Assembly (NCBI RefSeq): GCF_026151205.1
Contig: NC_087079.1
Span: forward strand, 9,228,635-9,292,634
DNA: 64,000 nt
Source of the DNA: Bolinopsis microptera
Lineage: Eukaryota > Ctenophora > Tentaculata > Lobata > Bolinopsidae
Reading direction: 5' to 3'
Position numbers and translations under genes: made by a program. How positions within the stretch are numbered: the stretch's first letter is position 1; each line of letters opens with the position of its first letter. The notes below the pieces were generated by a model. The model searched no databases. It saw only the letters and a program-made list of their open reading frames with translations, and was not told the DNA's origin. Below are positions 1 to 10,990 of the stretch, in pieces.

Positions 1-52
1 GCAAGAAAAGACCAGAAAGCTTAGAATGTCAACTCGCAAGAGCGGGCTACCG

Positions 53-197
53 GACAACTGAACCCAATTTAGACATTTAGATTAACCCTAACTCTAACCC
101 TAACCCTAACCCTAACCCTAACCCTAACCCTAACCCTAACCCTAACCAATTAAGCTGATTGGTTAGTGGGAACTAGGTTCAATTGGGTTCAGTTGTC
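53..197. repeat. Inverted-repeat element with telomere-like core
   Basis: A (CCCTAA)n tract at about 85-147 is enclosed by 17-bp perfect inverted repeats: GACAACTGAACCCAATT at 53-69 and its complement at 181-197. The core is the common animal telomere repeat read on the C-rich strand. The ends suggest a small foldback or MITE-like unit rather than a chromosome end. I see no clear target duplication. Confidence 0.65.
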
Positions 198-1377
198 AGT
201 CTTCGATCTGTCCCACATTAATCCCGAGCTGATCATCATGGGCCCCGAATATCCTGCGGGAAGAACCTGTATTTTTACTTCACGACGTCCGGATTTCAAA
301 TCAACATCCTCAATAACATTAACAATCCTTCCTGATCAGGATCTGTCTCTATTAGCAATTTCCAAAATATCCTGACTCTTAGCACAATTGACGGTACAGA
401 GAGGTTTAATTTATTACAAATTTGATTATCTTAACCCCACTGATTCATCATTGAAATCAATAAAATGACAGTACAGCAGGCTATCGTTTCGATCTTGACT
501 GTGCCATTGGTGCAGTTTCTGTGAAAATCGATAAGGCTGTATTGTAATTAGTTATGAAACTCTTATATCGCGATCGTATGGTTAAACTTAACGTTTTTCA
601 GTTTCAGACCTTTCCACTTAGAGTTAGTAATTCCTGATTATTACTAAAATCTGCCGAGATTTACTGAACTCCAACTACAAATATTGGTGATTTAAGTATT
701 CTTGAAACGAAAAATTGACTAAGTTTTTTTGAAAATCATTTTTCTCCGCGTTTCATGCAATTTGATCACTTTTGGCGGAAAAAAATATTTTGAATTTTCG
801 AAATTTTTCGAAGTCTCGAAAAAAAAATGTAAGTGACAAATTTTCAAATTTTTTCTAAAAACTACTTTTCTCCGTGTTTTAAGCTATTCCGATCATTTTT
901 AGACAATAAAAATTTTTTAGAATTTTGCTAATTGGTTAATTGATAATTATCCAATTAACTTATTATCTGACGTAAAAATTGTTCCAACAAAAGTTTTTCT
1001 TCCTGATAATATGAACACACTCGATTGATTCGCAACCTTTTACGATGTTCACAACTAAAGATATTCGACAAACAAGAAAGGTGGTAAAAAGTGGTAAAGT
1101 GGCAAAAAGTGGCCTTAAGACACGTGGAAAAGTTTGGAAAAGTTGGTCAGCCATAAAGGGCATCTAATGGGACTCAAAAACGTCAAAAATCCTCTGAAAG
1201 CTTCGTGTGTCAGCAGATCGATTTTTTCAGACGGATCTGTCTGTACTATAGTTACTCATATCTCTTTTACAGACTTTTTTACAAGGACATTGACAGATGA
1301 TACTCACATTAGGCATTCTTTATTGCATCTATATTATTTCACTTGCATTAGGTTTAGAAATTTATTCTCTGGTTAAC
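198..1377. other. Non-coding, AT-rich
   Basis: No ORF here resembles a protein. The stretch has A/T homopolymers and no recognisable RNA gene or element end. Confidence 0.5.
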
Positions 1378-1772
1378 AGATTTCAAATGTTTAATTAATT
1401 TGTAGTATGACAGTAAGGTATATAAGATTACATATATATTAAATTATTAACCATTCATTCTGTATGTGCACGAAAATTTATTTCAATCAATAAGAAGTTA
1501 TTTAATTTTGCTTGGGCTATTATATTGACTATTGAGGTTTAATGATGATATAATGGAATTTGAATTCTATATAAATTTACACTATGTGGTTGGGGGCTGG
1601 GGCATTTTGCATAGTAAATATGGTTACTACTCCTATATATAGGAGTGATATATATATCAGATTTCAAATGTTTAATTAATTTGTAGTATGACAGTAAGGT
1701 ATATAAGATTACATATATATTAAATTATTAACCATTCATTCTGTATGTGCACGAAAATTTATTTCAATCAAT
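1378..1772. repeat. 115-bp direct repeat pair
   Basis: The segment at about 1378-1491 recurs, apparently without change, at about 1658-1772, with 166 bp between. The second copy ends next to the retroelement-type fragment at 1789. This could be an element-associated terminal duplication or a local tandem duplication. The near identity argues for a recent event. Confidence 0.7.
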
Positions 1773-1788
1773 ATCAAAAGGATAGTGT

Positions 1789-2590
1789 CTAGAAACATTC
1801 ATAGTCCATGGTGGCAGGTATCAAGTTAAACGATGTTACACTGACTGGCAATGTATACGATTGCCGTCTCCCTCTCTCACCCCTGACCGCTATCAGGGTG
1901 CTCCTGAGGATTGAGAATCTAATCCTGGTGCGCATGTAACACATAATAGCCTCATAGTCTTCTCCTCTCTTCTGGGATAGTTTTTCAGCGAGTCTCTTGT
2001 GGTATCTTGTGGCTTGTGGACCCCATCCGCCATTTGTTGAGTATATAAGTGGGGTAAAGGTGCCTTTTTCCACCTGGATGATTCTGTTGTTGTACTTTTT
2101 CATTTTCCTCATTTCATGAGCTTTATAGATCTGTTCCATATCTTTTTTGTCATATGTGGGTGAGTTGGGGTGGGTAACACAGACATCAAAGAATGTTCGT
2201 TCAAATGTGCTCCAGAGACCTCGTGAGGATACATCAGGTGCAGCTCTATCAGCATTGGTACCAACAATTTCTTCATTATCAAGGGGTATCAATGCTGGCT
2301 CAGTCACTACATCTCTGCATACTTCACGCTGCAGCTCTGCATTTAGATCGCGGATGTTGTTGTGTCTCATAGAAACATAGCCACCTTCCTTGCATATAAG
2401 TGTGTGATTCACATTATTTCTCTCTCCACAAGCACAGTGAAATGGGGTGTTAGGGATCTCCCAACCATAACGCAAGTACAGAGCATCACGGAACTCAATC
2501 TTGTTCAGGGAGTAGCCAAATCTCTTCAATGGAAGTGCAGTAAGCCAATCAGACAAAAATGTCTGCTGAAGTGTTAGCAGCTTCTCTTTT
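1789..2590 (-). mobile_element. Retroelement-associated ORF, C-terminal fragment
   Basis: A 255-residue ORF resembles the C-terminal part of a protein common in cnidarian, sponge and mollusc mobile elements. It begins with a conserved segment around SDWLTALPLKRFGYSLNK. A CxC...H...C cluster near residues 41-54 is probably a zinc knuckle. Further on, an FERTFFDV...HP region and EKGTFTPL could be a PD-(D/E)XK-type nuclease core. I cannot name the family with certainty. It is treated as a fossil fragment; no upstream polymerase domain is present. Confidence 0.5.
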
Positions 2591-2945
2591 TACTCGAAAT
2601 TCAGTATGTACGTTAATTATTTTATTTAAACTTTTTTTTTAATTATACGTTAATTATTAGAGAATAAATAAAATTTATACTGCTGTCACGAGTCTGGATA
2701 TATATTATTCCTTAACTATTTAAGATAACTTTAACATCTGAAGGTACATTTACCTGCTGATGCTAAAGGAAAAGAAGAACTGCAATAGCGTAGAGTGCAG
2801 TTGGGTTTCAAGTTTTGTCGAGATGGCCATGTGGCCATAATCCTATTATTATTATTATTATTATCTATATCTCCAGGTTCAACTGAGTATGTATGGTAGA
2901 ATGTACCCTGTCATGTCGTAAGGAAAATCTGTTAATTATTGGAGT

Positions 2946-4139
2946 ATGTTGGAACGATTATTTTCGAAAGATCAGCATTTAGGCAAGTGTTGTGATGAAG
3001 AAATTTGTGAGGATGATGAAATTGAATCGTCTAAAACTCGCATTCCATTTAATAAGGCATTCCTATCTCTTGCTTTGGTTGAACCTCAAAGAACCATATC
3101 AACATCTCTAGATGAACTTGATAGATGTTTCATGAACAAAGCAGATGTTATAAATGGTTTGGAGCACCTGAGAAATCGCAGTGACAATGGTGACGAAATT
3201 GGAAGGGTTACCTTTGACGAAAGTCCAAATATTCACTCTTTATCAACCATATCAGAACATTCTGACTCTACACTCTCACCCTTACAATATCCTCGCAAAG
3301 GATTTCTTGAAAATGCCATTGATAATTTGTCCTCAAATGAGGAAAAATGCAATTCGGGGGACGTCGACCCAGAGTTTTTAGAGGCTCTGAACAAATCGAT
3401 AGAAACTAAAAAATCTGTATCAGTTGCAGACACTGTTGAAACTATTAATGAAAAATCTCAACCTCAGCCTTCAAAAGAGGATGTTAGTGGTGAGAAAGAT
3501 TCTGATGAAGAGCTAAGCCAGCATATTTCTAAACATGGTTTCTTTCAGTTTAGGAAGGTGCTTTCATCTGATGAGTTACTTATTTTTGAAAAGAGGGACA
3601 ACTTGGATTCTCCTTCGGAAATTCCTCCCCAGAAAACGCATGATGATGAGTTTCAAATTATTGACCAGCCAGCTGAATCTAGAGACCAACAATACCCTAA
3701 AAGCATTTTGAAGAAAAAAGACTATGAATTGTCAGGTGTATTGTCTGAGCCTCTGCCTATGAAACGCAGACATACAGTGGTGCCAAATCAGTTTTTTGGT
3801 CGTGGCATAAAAAGTGTATCTAACCTGTGTGATTCGCCATCCTCTCGAAAAATTTTCCCCCAAAAGCAGAAAAAACATTCTGCCCCTGCAAGAATGCCAC
3901 TTACAAGACTAAAATCACGATTGAAGATCAACAGAAAATTTTTAAGTTCTTTGCAACAAACCGATAATTCTTCAAGGGAGCTGATAGAGCTCCTAGCGCA
4001 CCAAGCCGAGCATCTTAATCAAGATATCAAACGCACTTTAATGCTGAATGCTCTCCAGTATGGTGGCATAGCACTTGTTGCCATTCTGATAACCTGTGGT
4101 ACTTTGAGATATTGCATTAAAAACAAACGATGTACTTAG
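2946..4139 (+). CDS. Orphan tail-anchored membrane protein
   Basis: A single 397-codon ORF that I do not recognise. It is acidic, Ser-rich and probably disordered over residues 1-300. A basic stretch follows (RRHTV near 279, then K/R-rich sequence to about 325). A short amphipathic or coiled-coil segment (about 344-362) comes next. The chain ends in one hydrophobic helix (about residues 366-389, LQYGGIALVAILITCGTLRY) and a short basic tail. This is the layout of a tail-anchored protein with its N-terminus in the cytosol, in the ER or mitochondrial outer membrane. The basic residues beside the helix would favour a mitochondrial or ER target. An AATAAA lies 320 bp downstream. The next gene on the same strand is NELF-A. 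Confidence 0.7.
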   Translation: MLERLFSKDQHLGKCCDEEICEDDEIESSKTRIPFNKAFLSLALVEPQRTISTSLDELDRCFMNKADVINGLEHLRNRSDNGDEIGRVTFDESPNIHSLSTISEHSDSTLSPLQYPRKGFLENAIDNLSSNEEKCNSGDVDPEFLEALNKSIETKKSVSVADTVETINEKSQPQPSKEDVSGEKDSDEELSQHISKHGFFQFRKVLSSDELLIFEKRDNLDSPSEIPPQKTHDDEFQIIDQPAESRDQQYPKSILKKKDYELSGVLSEPLPMKRRHTVVPNQFFGRGIKSVSNLCDSPSSRKIFPQKQKKHSAPARMPLTRLKSRLKINRKFLSSLQQTDNSSRELIELLAHQAEHLNQDIKRTLMLNALQYGGIALVAILITCGTLRYCIKNKRCT

Positions 4140-4459
4140 TCTGTCTTAAACTCTTTGGAAGGAGCATATTATGTAATGCATGATATCTTATTGTTTTTCT
4201 CATCACTGCAGAATAGTTAGACACTAGGGTAATAACAATATGAACTGGGATTTATTCAAGTATAAGTTTCATGAAAATGTTTAACTACTAACATGAAAAT
4301 TGGCTATAGAAATCGTGGTTTGTCTTATTATTATGACTCTTGATCAATTGTTTACTTTAAGCTACGATACTAATTATGTTTTTATGACTTGGTATTTTAA
4401 AAGTTTTAAATAGTTTTATTAAATTTTAAATTTGTTTCAATGGTTGCATTTTTTCTATA

Positions 4460-4465
4460 AATAAA
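4460..4465 (+). terminator. Polyadenylation signal
   Basis: An AATAAA hexamer about 320 bp after the stop of the tail-anchored gene, in an AT-rich 3' region. Assigned by position and motif only. Confidence 0.45.
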
Positions 4466-5552
4466 TATGTAGCTGAATTTTTCGAGGTATCACATATGCA
4501 CATTAATTTGACACTTTAAGCATTATAGGGTTTTTAACATTGAAACTGTGAGACAATTCCCTATCTAGGCATGAAGTCACATTAGTCACAATCTCCAGTA
4601 ACGAGTAATCAATTGGATTTTTGTTTATGGCTAGAATGATTTTATTATGGCTGGGCTCAAGGCCACTGATCAATCTATCCCAGACGATTATTATCAAGGC
4701 ATAATATCATTTACTAAAGACATATTACGTCAACCAGATTGTGGCCATTTTAGAACCCTTTTTTTGAGGATTTTAATTGAAATGTACAACAACGTTCATA
4801 TCTTTTTTGGGTTGATACTGCATATCGTTAGCTTACTCATGAAATTAAAAGTTTAGATTTTTATAGCTAGTATCAGAAGATGTACAGGCATCTGAGGCCT
4901 GAGCAGATGTTTCTTTTAAGGTTGATAATATAAGATCATTTTATTTTTTTATGTTTACTTTATTGATCCACTCTGGTAATTTGTAGTGCATTTTTTGGTA
5001 GTGTTAATAGTGTTTAATAATGTTTAATAGTGTTTATTGTATACTGCCCAACTGCCATGATCTGACAAAGGGTTGCTGTCCTCTAATGCTCTATATGACT
5101 CACTCGAAATTATTAGATTTGCATTATTCAAACTCTTAATAAAAAGGGAGATGCCAAGTATTTAAATAATCCCCTAGTAACATAATCACTAAACAGTTTA
5201 ATTCCTAAAAGTATGCAATACTACATATCATATATTGATTTTAGCTCGACTAAGGGATTTTACAGAAACCAAATCCAGGCAATTTTAACTGGAAATATCA
5301 GATTTCGAAAAATATCCTAATTTGTCAGACCATGGCAGAGTTAGTTGCTAAAATTTAGCAAATTTGATTATTTTTCTATAATGCATGATGCAATTGTTGC
5401 TTACTTTTTTATTGTCATACCAGTATTTCCGAGCTATAGACTAGGTAACTCTTACACTAGATAAAATATGATTTAAATCAGCAACAAAATTCTCTACTCT
5501 GTTACAAGTAACTAGCCATACAATAAAATGTTAACTCTGTTACATTTAGAAG
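4466..5552. other. Intergenic
   Basis: AT-rich spacer between two plus-strand genes, with no convincing ORF. A splice-acceptor-like TTACATTTAG lies just before the NELF-A start codon, so a 5' untranslated intron is possible. Confidence 0.4.
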
Positions 5553-6791
5553 ATGGACACATGTCGGTTACTGCACAACAAGCTTCACTCAACAGATCAA
5601 TGGTCAGGAGAAAACATCGCCCCATCCCTAACTCCTGAACTTTGTGATAACATCAAGACATGTTACTCTTCTCTGGAACCTCAAGTTAAGAACAAGCTGC
5701 TTCTTGCAACCCTGAACATGCCTCACAGGATGATAGAACATGGGTCTACTGAGCTTCAACAGATTTTTGCTAAGGCAGAGAATGACCCTGACGAGTGGTC
5801 CAGAGTGCTCTCAGGAATGTTGAAAACTTTCCCCAAAGATGGTAAAATTTGCACTGAGTTAAATGATGAGAATTGGCAGGATGCCATCAAGAGCATCACA
5901 AGTTTGCTGATCGAACCTGCAAGTGCTAATCTCAGACCTCTTGAGAGATTGTACATGAACACAGGCTCCTCCGGAAAGATAGTTCCAACTCAACATTTCA
6001 AGTTCAGCACAAAGCACAAATCAGCAGGTGCACGTGCAGAGTTGTTGGCAAAGGGAAGGGAATTACAGGACTCCAGGAAAAGAGAGCAGGAGATCCGGTC
6101 ACGTGATGGAGTTTCCACATCAGGGATACCTCAATATCGGGGACAAACCACTGCAGTCCCTACTCCTGCTGCTCGTAAACCTGTCTCTAATATAGAGTAC
6201 AAACCTTCCTTCAAGCCTAAACAAGAGTATGGTATTAAAATCCTCGACATGAACGAAGCCCCAATGCCCGAGCTTAGAAAGAGGCGAAAGGTCAATGATC
6301 GACTAAAATCCCAGGACTCAGAGGAACCGGATACTCCTGTAGGAGATCAGGATGCCAGTTTCCAGGACTATCTTAACAAATATAACTCCTCATTTCCTTA
6401 CTATGGTCTTGATCAGCCTCCTCCTACCCCAAAACTAGACGACTCTTACCAAGTAAACTCTTTTGCTCCTTCACAGCCTCTCTTTTCACCCAGTCTTGAT
6501 TACCAAAGTGGCTTTCTTGATCCTGATACCCTCCGATCATTAACTAGCGTTCTAGAAAAAAGTAACCGATTGATTGAGACGGACCAAGCTGTGATAGTGA
6601 ACTTTTTGAAGGGTAACAGAGTGAATCCAAACCCCGAGAAGGGGTCTACTGTTACTATTTTGTTAAACAGCGAAGTTGAAACAGATGCAGAGGCTAGAAA
6701 CTCTTTGGTCGAGATTCTGTTTGAAATGAACTATGATACAGGCCGGTGGAGGAGGCTGAAACGACAATCAGCTTATACACTGAATCCTTGA
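5553..6791 (+). CDS. NELFA: Negative elongation factor A
   Basis: An intronless 412-codon ORF. NELF-A is a subunit of the NELF complex, which with DSIF holds RNA polymerase II in promoter-proximal pausing in the nucleus. The N-terminal ~110 residues match the HDAg-like domain (LLHNKL near the start, then LLLATLNMPHR and WSRVLSGMLKTFP). The middle keeps the basic patch (RAELL, ELRKRRK near 250) and is Pro/Ser-rich. The last ~35 residues (VEILFEMNYDTGRWRRLKRQ) match the conserved family C-terminus. It is shorter than vertebrate NELF-A (about 530 residues) because the low-complexity middle is reduced. The start is the first ATG and aligns with the family N-terminus. Confidence 0.93.
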   Translation: MDTCRLLHNKLHSTDQWSGENIAPSLTPELCDNIKTCYSSLEPQVKNKLLLATLNMPHRMIEHGSTELQQIFAKAENDPDEWSRVLSGMLKTFPKDGKICTELNDENWQDAIKSITSLLIEPASANLRPLERLYMNTGSSGKIVPTQHFKFSTKHKSAGARAELLAKGRELQDSRKREQEIRSRDGVSTSGIPQYRGQTTAVPTPAARKPVSNIEYKPSFKPKQEYGIKILDMNEAPMPELRKRRKVNDRLKSQDSEEPDTPVGDQDASFQDYLNKYNSSFPYYGLDQPPPTPKLDDSYQVNSFAPSQPLFSPSLDYQSGFLDPDTLRSLTSVLEKSNRLIETDQAVIVNFLKGNRVNPNPEKGSTVTILLNSEVETDAEARNSLVEILFEMNYDTGRWRRLKRQSAYTLNP

Positions 6792-7213
6792 AACAAAATC
6801 AGCTTTCACTCTAAGTCTGTTAATATGCTTACTAACCATCGAATATTCTAGTCTTGGTTACATGATTTGTTAAAAAACCCATACAAATTTAAGAGTAAAA
6901 AGATCTCATGCTGAATGTTTGCAAATTCTATGTTTAGATTATATTTGTAATTTTAAAAACTTACAACAGAAGAATTAATGCAATCTAAAATATAAATAAT
7001 TCTCATGTTGTTTAATTGCTTTATTGGCTGACTAAAATTGTTATGCAGAACGTTATGATGTTTATCAACCTAAGATAAGAAGTATTATTTAACCAACCTG
7101 TCGTATATCTATGAATTTATCTGATACAGATTTACAATTAATTGACCTGTAACCACGTGACTTGACAAGTAACCACGTGACTCCCCTTATAGCAAGTAGA
7201 GCCTGGAGGCAGA
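6792..7213. promoter_or_regulatory. NELFA-CLPTM1 spacer
   Basis: A 422-bp spacer between two genes on the same strand. It should hold the NELFA polyadenylation site and the CLPTM1 promoter. No TATA box or AATAAA is clear. A short direct duplication, AACCACGTGACT, occurs at about 7151-7183 and contains CACGTG E-boxes. Confidence 0.35.
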
Positions 7214-10200
7214 ATGCCGGTACCCGCAACAGTGGAACCTGCAGCTGCCGTAGCTCCTGTGGGAGGTGCGGTGGCAGCGGAAGGGCAACAGCCTGAACAA
7301 CAGAACACCTGGAAAAGTATGCTGTGGAGGTCTGTGTTAGGGAAATGTTCTTATTTTAAGATTTATAAATTGTAATTTTATTGATTATAATAGAAGATGC
7401 AATCGTTGTTAAATCTTCACAATCAAAGAATTAATTAATTCCCTAATTGCAGGTTTATTTCGATGTACATCATGATCAGTGTGATCCCCTCCTTTTTCCG
7501 TGGCAAGTCCCCGGTAGCTACCCCAGATGGTGTAGCAGCTCCTGGGCAGGCTTCTAACATGTGGCCCTCTGGCACTCCCTTCGTAAGTCTTCTCCTCTGT
7601 CTTATCTAGCTTATCGTTCATTGTACCTTTTATTTTGGATTTATATTTACAATTATTTCCATGTATTAAGTGTTTTGTTCTTCAAAGGTTGAAAATGGGG
7701 CTCCAAATTTCAATCCAATCGAAGCAATGACTGTTGTGATTACCTAACCAGCTTATAGCGTTAAATGCATGAGCAGTAAAAAATATAGCATATACTAATA
7801 AATTAACGACACTATTGTCATGACACGTGTACATTTGACACGGTCAGTGTGCCTGGATAATGAGCAGTACATATAATACATTACCACATTACAATACACT
7901 AACTCTAAGTGTAAGGTAATTAATCCGAGTACATATTTGTGTTATTACTTTACGTGTACATTATAGATTTCACGTTTTGAAAAGAATTGAGGGTGTGTTC
8001 AGTAAAGAGTCTCAATACACTCTAACTTGCTATTTAGTAGAATATTTGACCTCAGTACTCAGTCAGTTACCGGACCCTTGTAAAATAAAATACCTCCTAC
8101 ATTCCACACACTTCAGGAGCTGTATGTGTACACCAGCACGGAAGATAGCTTCAACCTGATGAACAGTAGTCTGCTGTGTCACTTTGCCGCTCTCAAGATG
8201 GGTGAGTGGTACGACGGAGAGGAGAAGAACGGACAGAGGAACTTCCAGGCTATTATTCCAGCTAGTGTTGTAAGTTGAGACACGAGATAATGACAGTGTT
8301 GCTGCTGTACAGGCAATTATAATGACAGTGTTGCGGTGTGCTATACAATTAAATTGAGGAGTAAATTGGGCATATTATTAAGCATATTATTGAGCATATA
8401 CAAATTGCTTAATATATTTGATATTTACATTGTATATGCAGCAATCTTTGGATTGCAACATTATGTACGACTAACAGATTTCACTGTCAGGATCTACAGA
8501 ATAACGGTACAATGTACCTGCATTTGGTGGCAGCAAGGAATGAAGCTCAAATAAACCCCCTACACCCGAAACACAATAAACACGATGTGGTTGTCACATC
8601 TAGAAGTATGTACCAATCATTTAGCTCCATTTTGCCACGTGACATCGATTGTCCAATAAAGTTACACTGTATACCTTTGTGTCTGTCATTTGGTATTAAA
8701 ATGACTTTATAAATGAGTTTTATTGATGTCAGCAGCTCTGTTTTAAGTACTACTTCTTTAGTTCCAAGTGCAATTTTACGGGCGCCCAATTTTAGTGGGG
8801 TCAGCGGGGCCATTGTTACGCCACTGATGGACCATTTCATTCTTTTGTCCGCAACCACAGAATTTTGGTTTGTGGAAAGTGGAATGCACCAATTATATCT
8901 TAGAGCAATAGCATCTCGAAATTCTTGTTTGTTAAGAATAAACCAAAGTTTATAGTGGCAAGGCTGTCAACCACAATCAATTATGATGCTCCCTTTTCTT
9001 GAGTTGCCTCAAGACATCCCATATCCATGATCCAGAGTGTTCTAATTTTCCTCGCAGATCAATTAAATTTTCTTATGCCCGAAAAAAAAGGTCAGGTCTT
9101 TCCTCTTTGGCACCAAATTCCAAACTTTCCGTGCAGATAATCTGCCGATGTGGGCAAGACATCGTTTGGTCAAATGATCAGATTTCTCTATATCCTATAT
9201 ATATTATATACCTATAACCTTTCTCTTAATAAGCTGTTCACGAAACATTGCTGAAAATTGGCCGTGGAAATTGGAATTAAAGAGTTATGACCATACATTC
9301 ATTATCTAATATTTGGAACCCCTAGTTTTGTAATTTATATTCCTTAATGCTTCGCATATAGGTTTGATTTGAAGCAAGCAGGTGTAGCTTTTAGTTTTGA
9401 TTTAAGATATCGAACTAATTCCATTCTTATTATTACAGTGTGGACGAGATTCAAGAAACGTAAGATAGAGTCCACCACGAATCTCCTTACTGGAGAAACT
9501 AAAAACAAGATCGAGGTAAGGAATTCCATTTCAACCTTTTCATTTTCACTCCACTTCATCAAATTTTACTGTGTAAATCAATGTTCGCTTAACACGGAAG
9601 TGACTAACTTTCGCTTTCAGGGAGCTGAAGATGGCGATATAATCTCCTACTGGCATCCAAACCTAACAATATCAATGTTAGACGATCAAAGAGTGTGGCC
9701 AGCAGGTCAACCCATTCCTCCGCCATTCGATAAGTGTGAGTTAACAGTTCCAGAACCACCAATCTGAAGAAATTCCCGGGACATTTCCGCATGATGCGCC
9801 AACAACTAGCATGAGTTTGCGCTATTTCTATGAAAGTTGAAGTGCTTCATAACTGAACGTTTCGTCACACGCCGCGCGCGCTCGTGAGGCACTTACGCTA
9901 CAATTAAGCATGCTTGGCTTAACTTTTCACTTACGACATACAAGTTACAAACTTTGAAGTAAAATATCCGCAGGGATAGACATAGATATGGAGGTTATGC
10001 AATATAAGCCTGTCTTATACATCAACGACTACTGGGATCTAAATTCCGATCTCGTCCCAATCAACGACACCGTCAAGTAAGTATCAATCAAGAATTGTCA
10101 TTTAACAGCGTGAATGATTTTTTTTTTTTTTTGCCACGATAGAAATGACTTTGATCGACCAAATCGCATCAATTCTAAATATCGCTTGTAAATTTCAGGG

Positions 10201-10990
10201 AACTGGAATTGAACGTTAACTATGCTCCAATTTCTGTGTTCTACTTCCAAATATACGAAGCCCAGAAGATGCAGAAACAGTGGAACAGTATGTTAGGTGT
10301 TGCAGAGGCTAGCGATGAAGAGAATGATATTGTTAAGGTTTGTTTTTTACAGTTTGTTCTGTTTCATCTTTGTTGAGATCGCTAAATTTGTTGACAGTGT
10401 TTTCACCTCAGATCGTACTTGAATTACCAAATTGACAGTGATTAAAATGTAAATGTGTTACAGTTTTATAATTGTTATTCAATAATGGGACATGTTACTA
10501 ACTAGTTCGGCCAGTCTCAAAGTCACTTTCTTTTCAGAGAACAATGTTGGAAACAAACCCTTACCTACTCGGTGTTACAATTGTTGTCAGCCTGGTTCAC
10601 ACTGTCTTCGAGTTCCTTGCTTTTAAGAACGGTACAGTATTAAATAGAAGAAATGTATTCATACTTTCAAATCTGCAACAATTTTATTTATTGGTTTTTC
10701 ACAAGCGAGAAATCAGAACTGGCAATAGTTGACAAGCCAGAAATCTCCGGAATATTATGCTCTAGCTCACTACTCAATATAACGTTCCCCTACTCTCAGA
10801 TATACAGTTCTGGAAATCCCGGAAGAGTCTGGAAGGTCTAAGTGTGAGGAGTATCATATTCAACATCTTCACTCAGCTGATAGTAGTGTTGTACGTTCTG
10901 GACAATGACACCAATACTATGGTCGCTATTTCAGTCTGTATTGGTCTTGTTATTGAAGGATGGAAGATCACTAAAGTCATGGATGTCTCG
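7214..10990 (+). CDS. CLPTM1: CLPTM1 exons 1-10 (lumenal part)
   Basis: Ten compact exons with introns of 105-833 bp. Exon 1 encodes an Ala/Val/Pro-rich N-terminus. Exons 1-2 encode the first hydrophobic helix ([15 protein letters not shown]). Exons 3-8 give the large lumenal domain. Exons 9-10 encode the start of the membrane bundle ([20 protein letters not shown] and a second helix around QLIVVLYVL). The exon 10 donor (TCG|GTATGT) opens the giant intron. Confidence 0.93.

Noticed and set aside
85-147. A true chromosome end at the window start
   Set aside because: The repeat is short, internal and framed by inverted repeats, with ordinary sequence on both sides.
7688-7750. Possible extra CLPTM1 exon after TTCAAAG
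   Set aside because: It ends in a stop in the phase that would be needed, and joining 7582 directly to 8117 gives the family sequence with correct phase.
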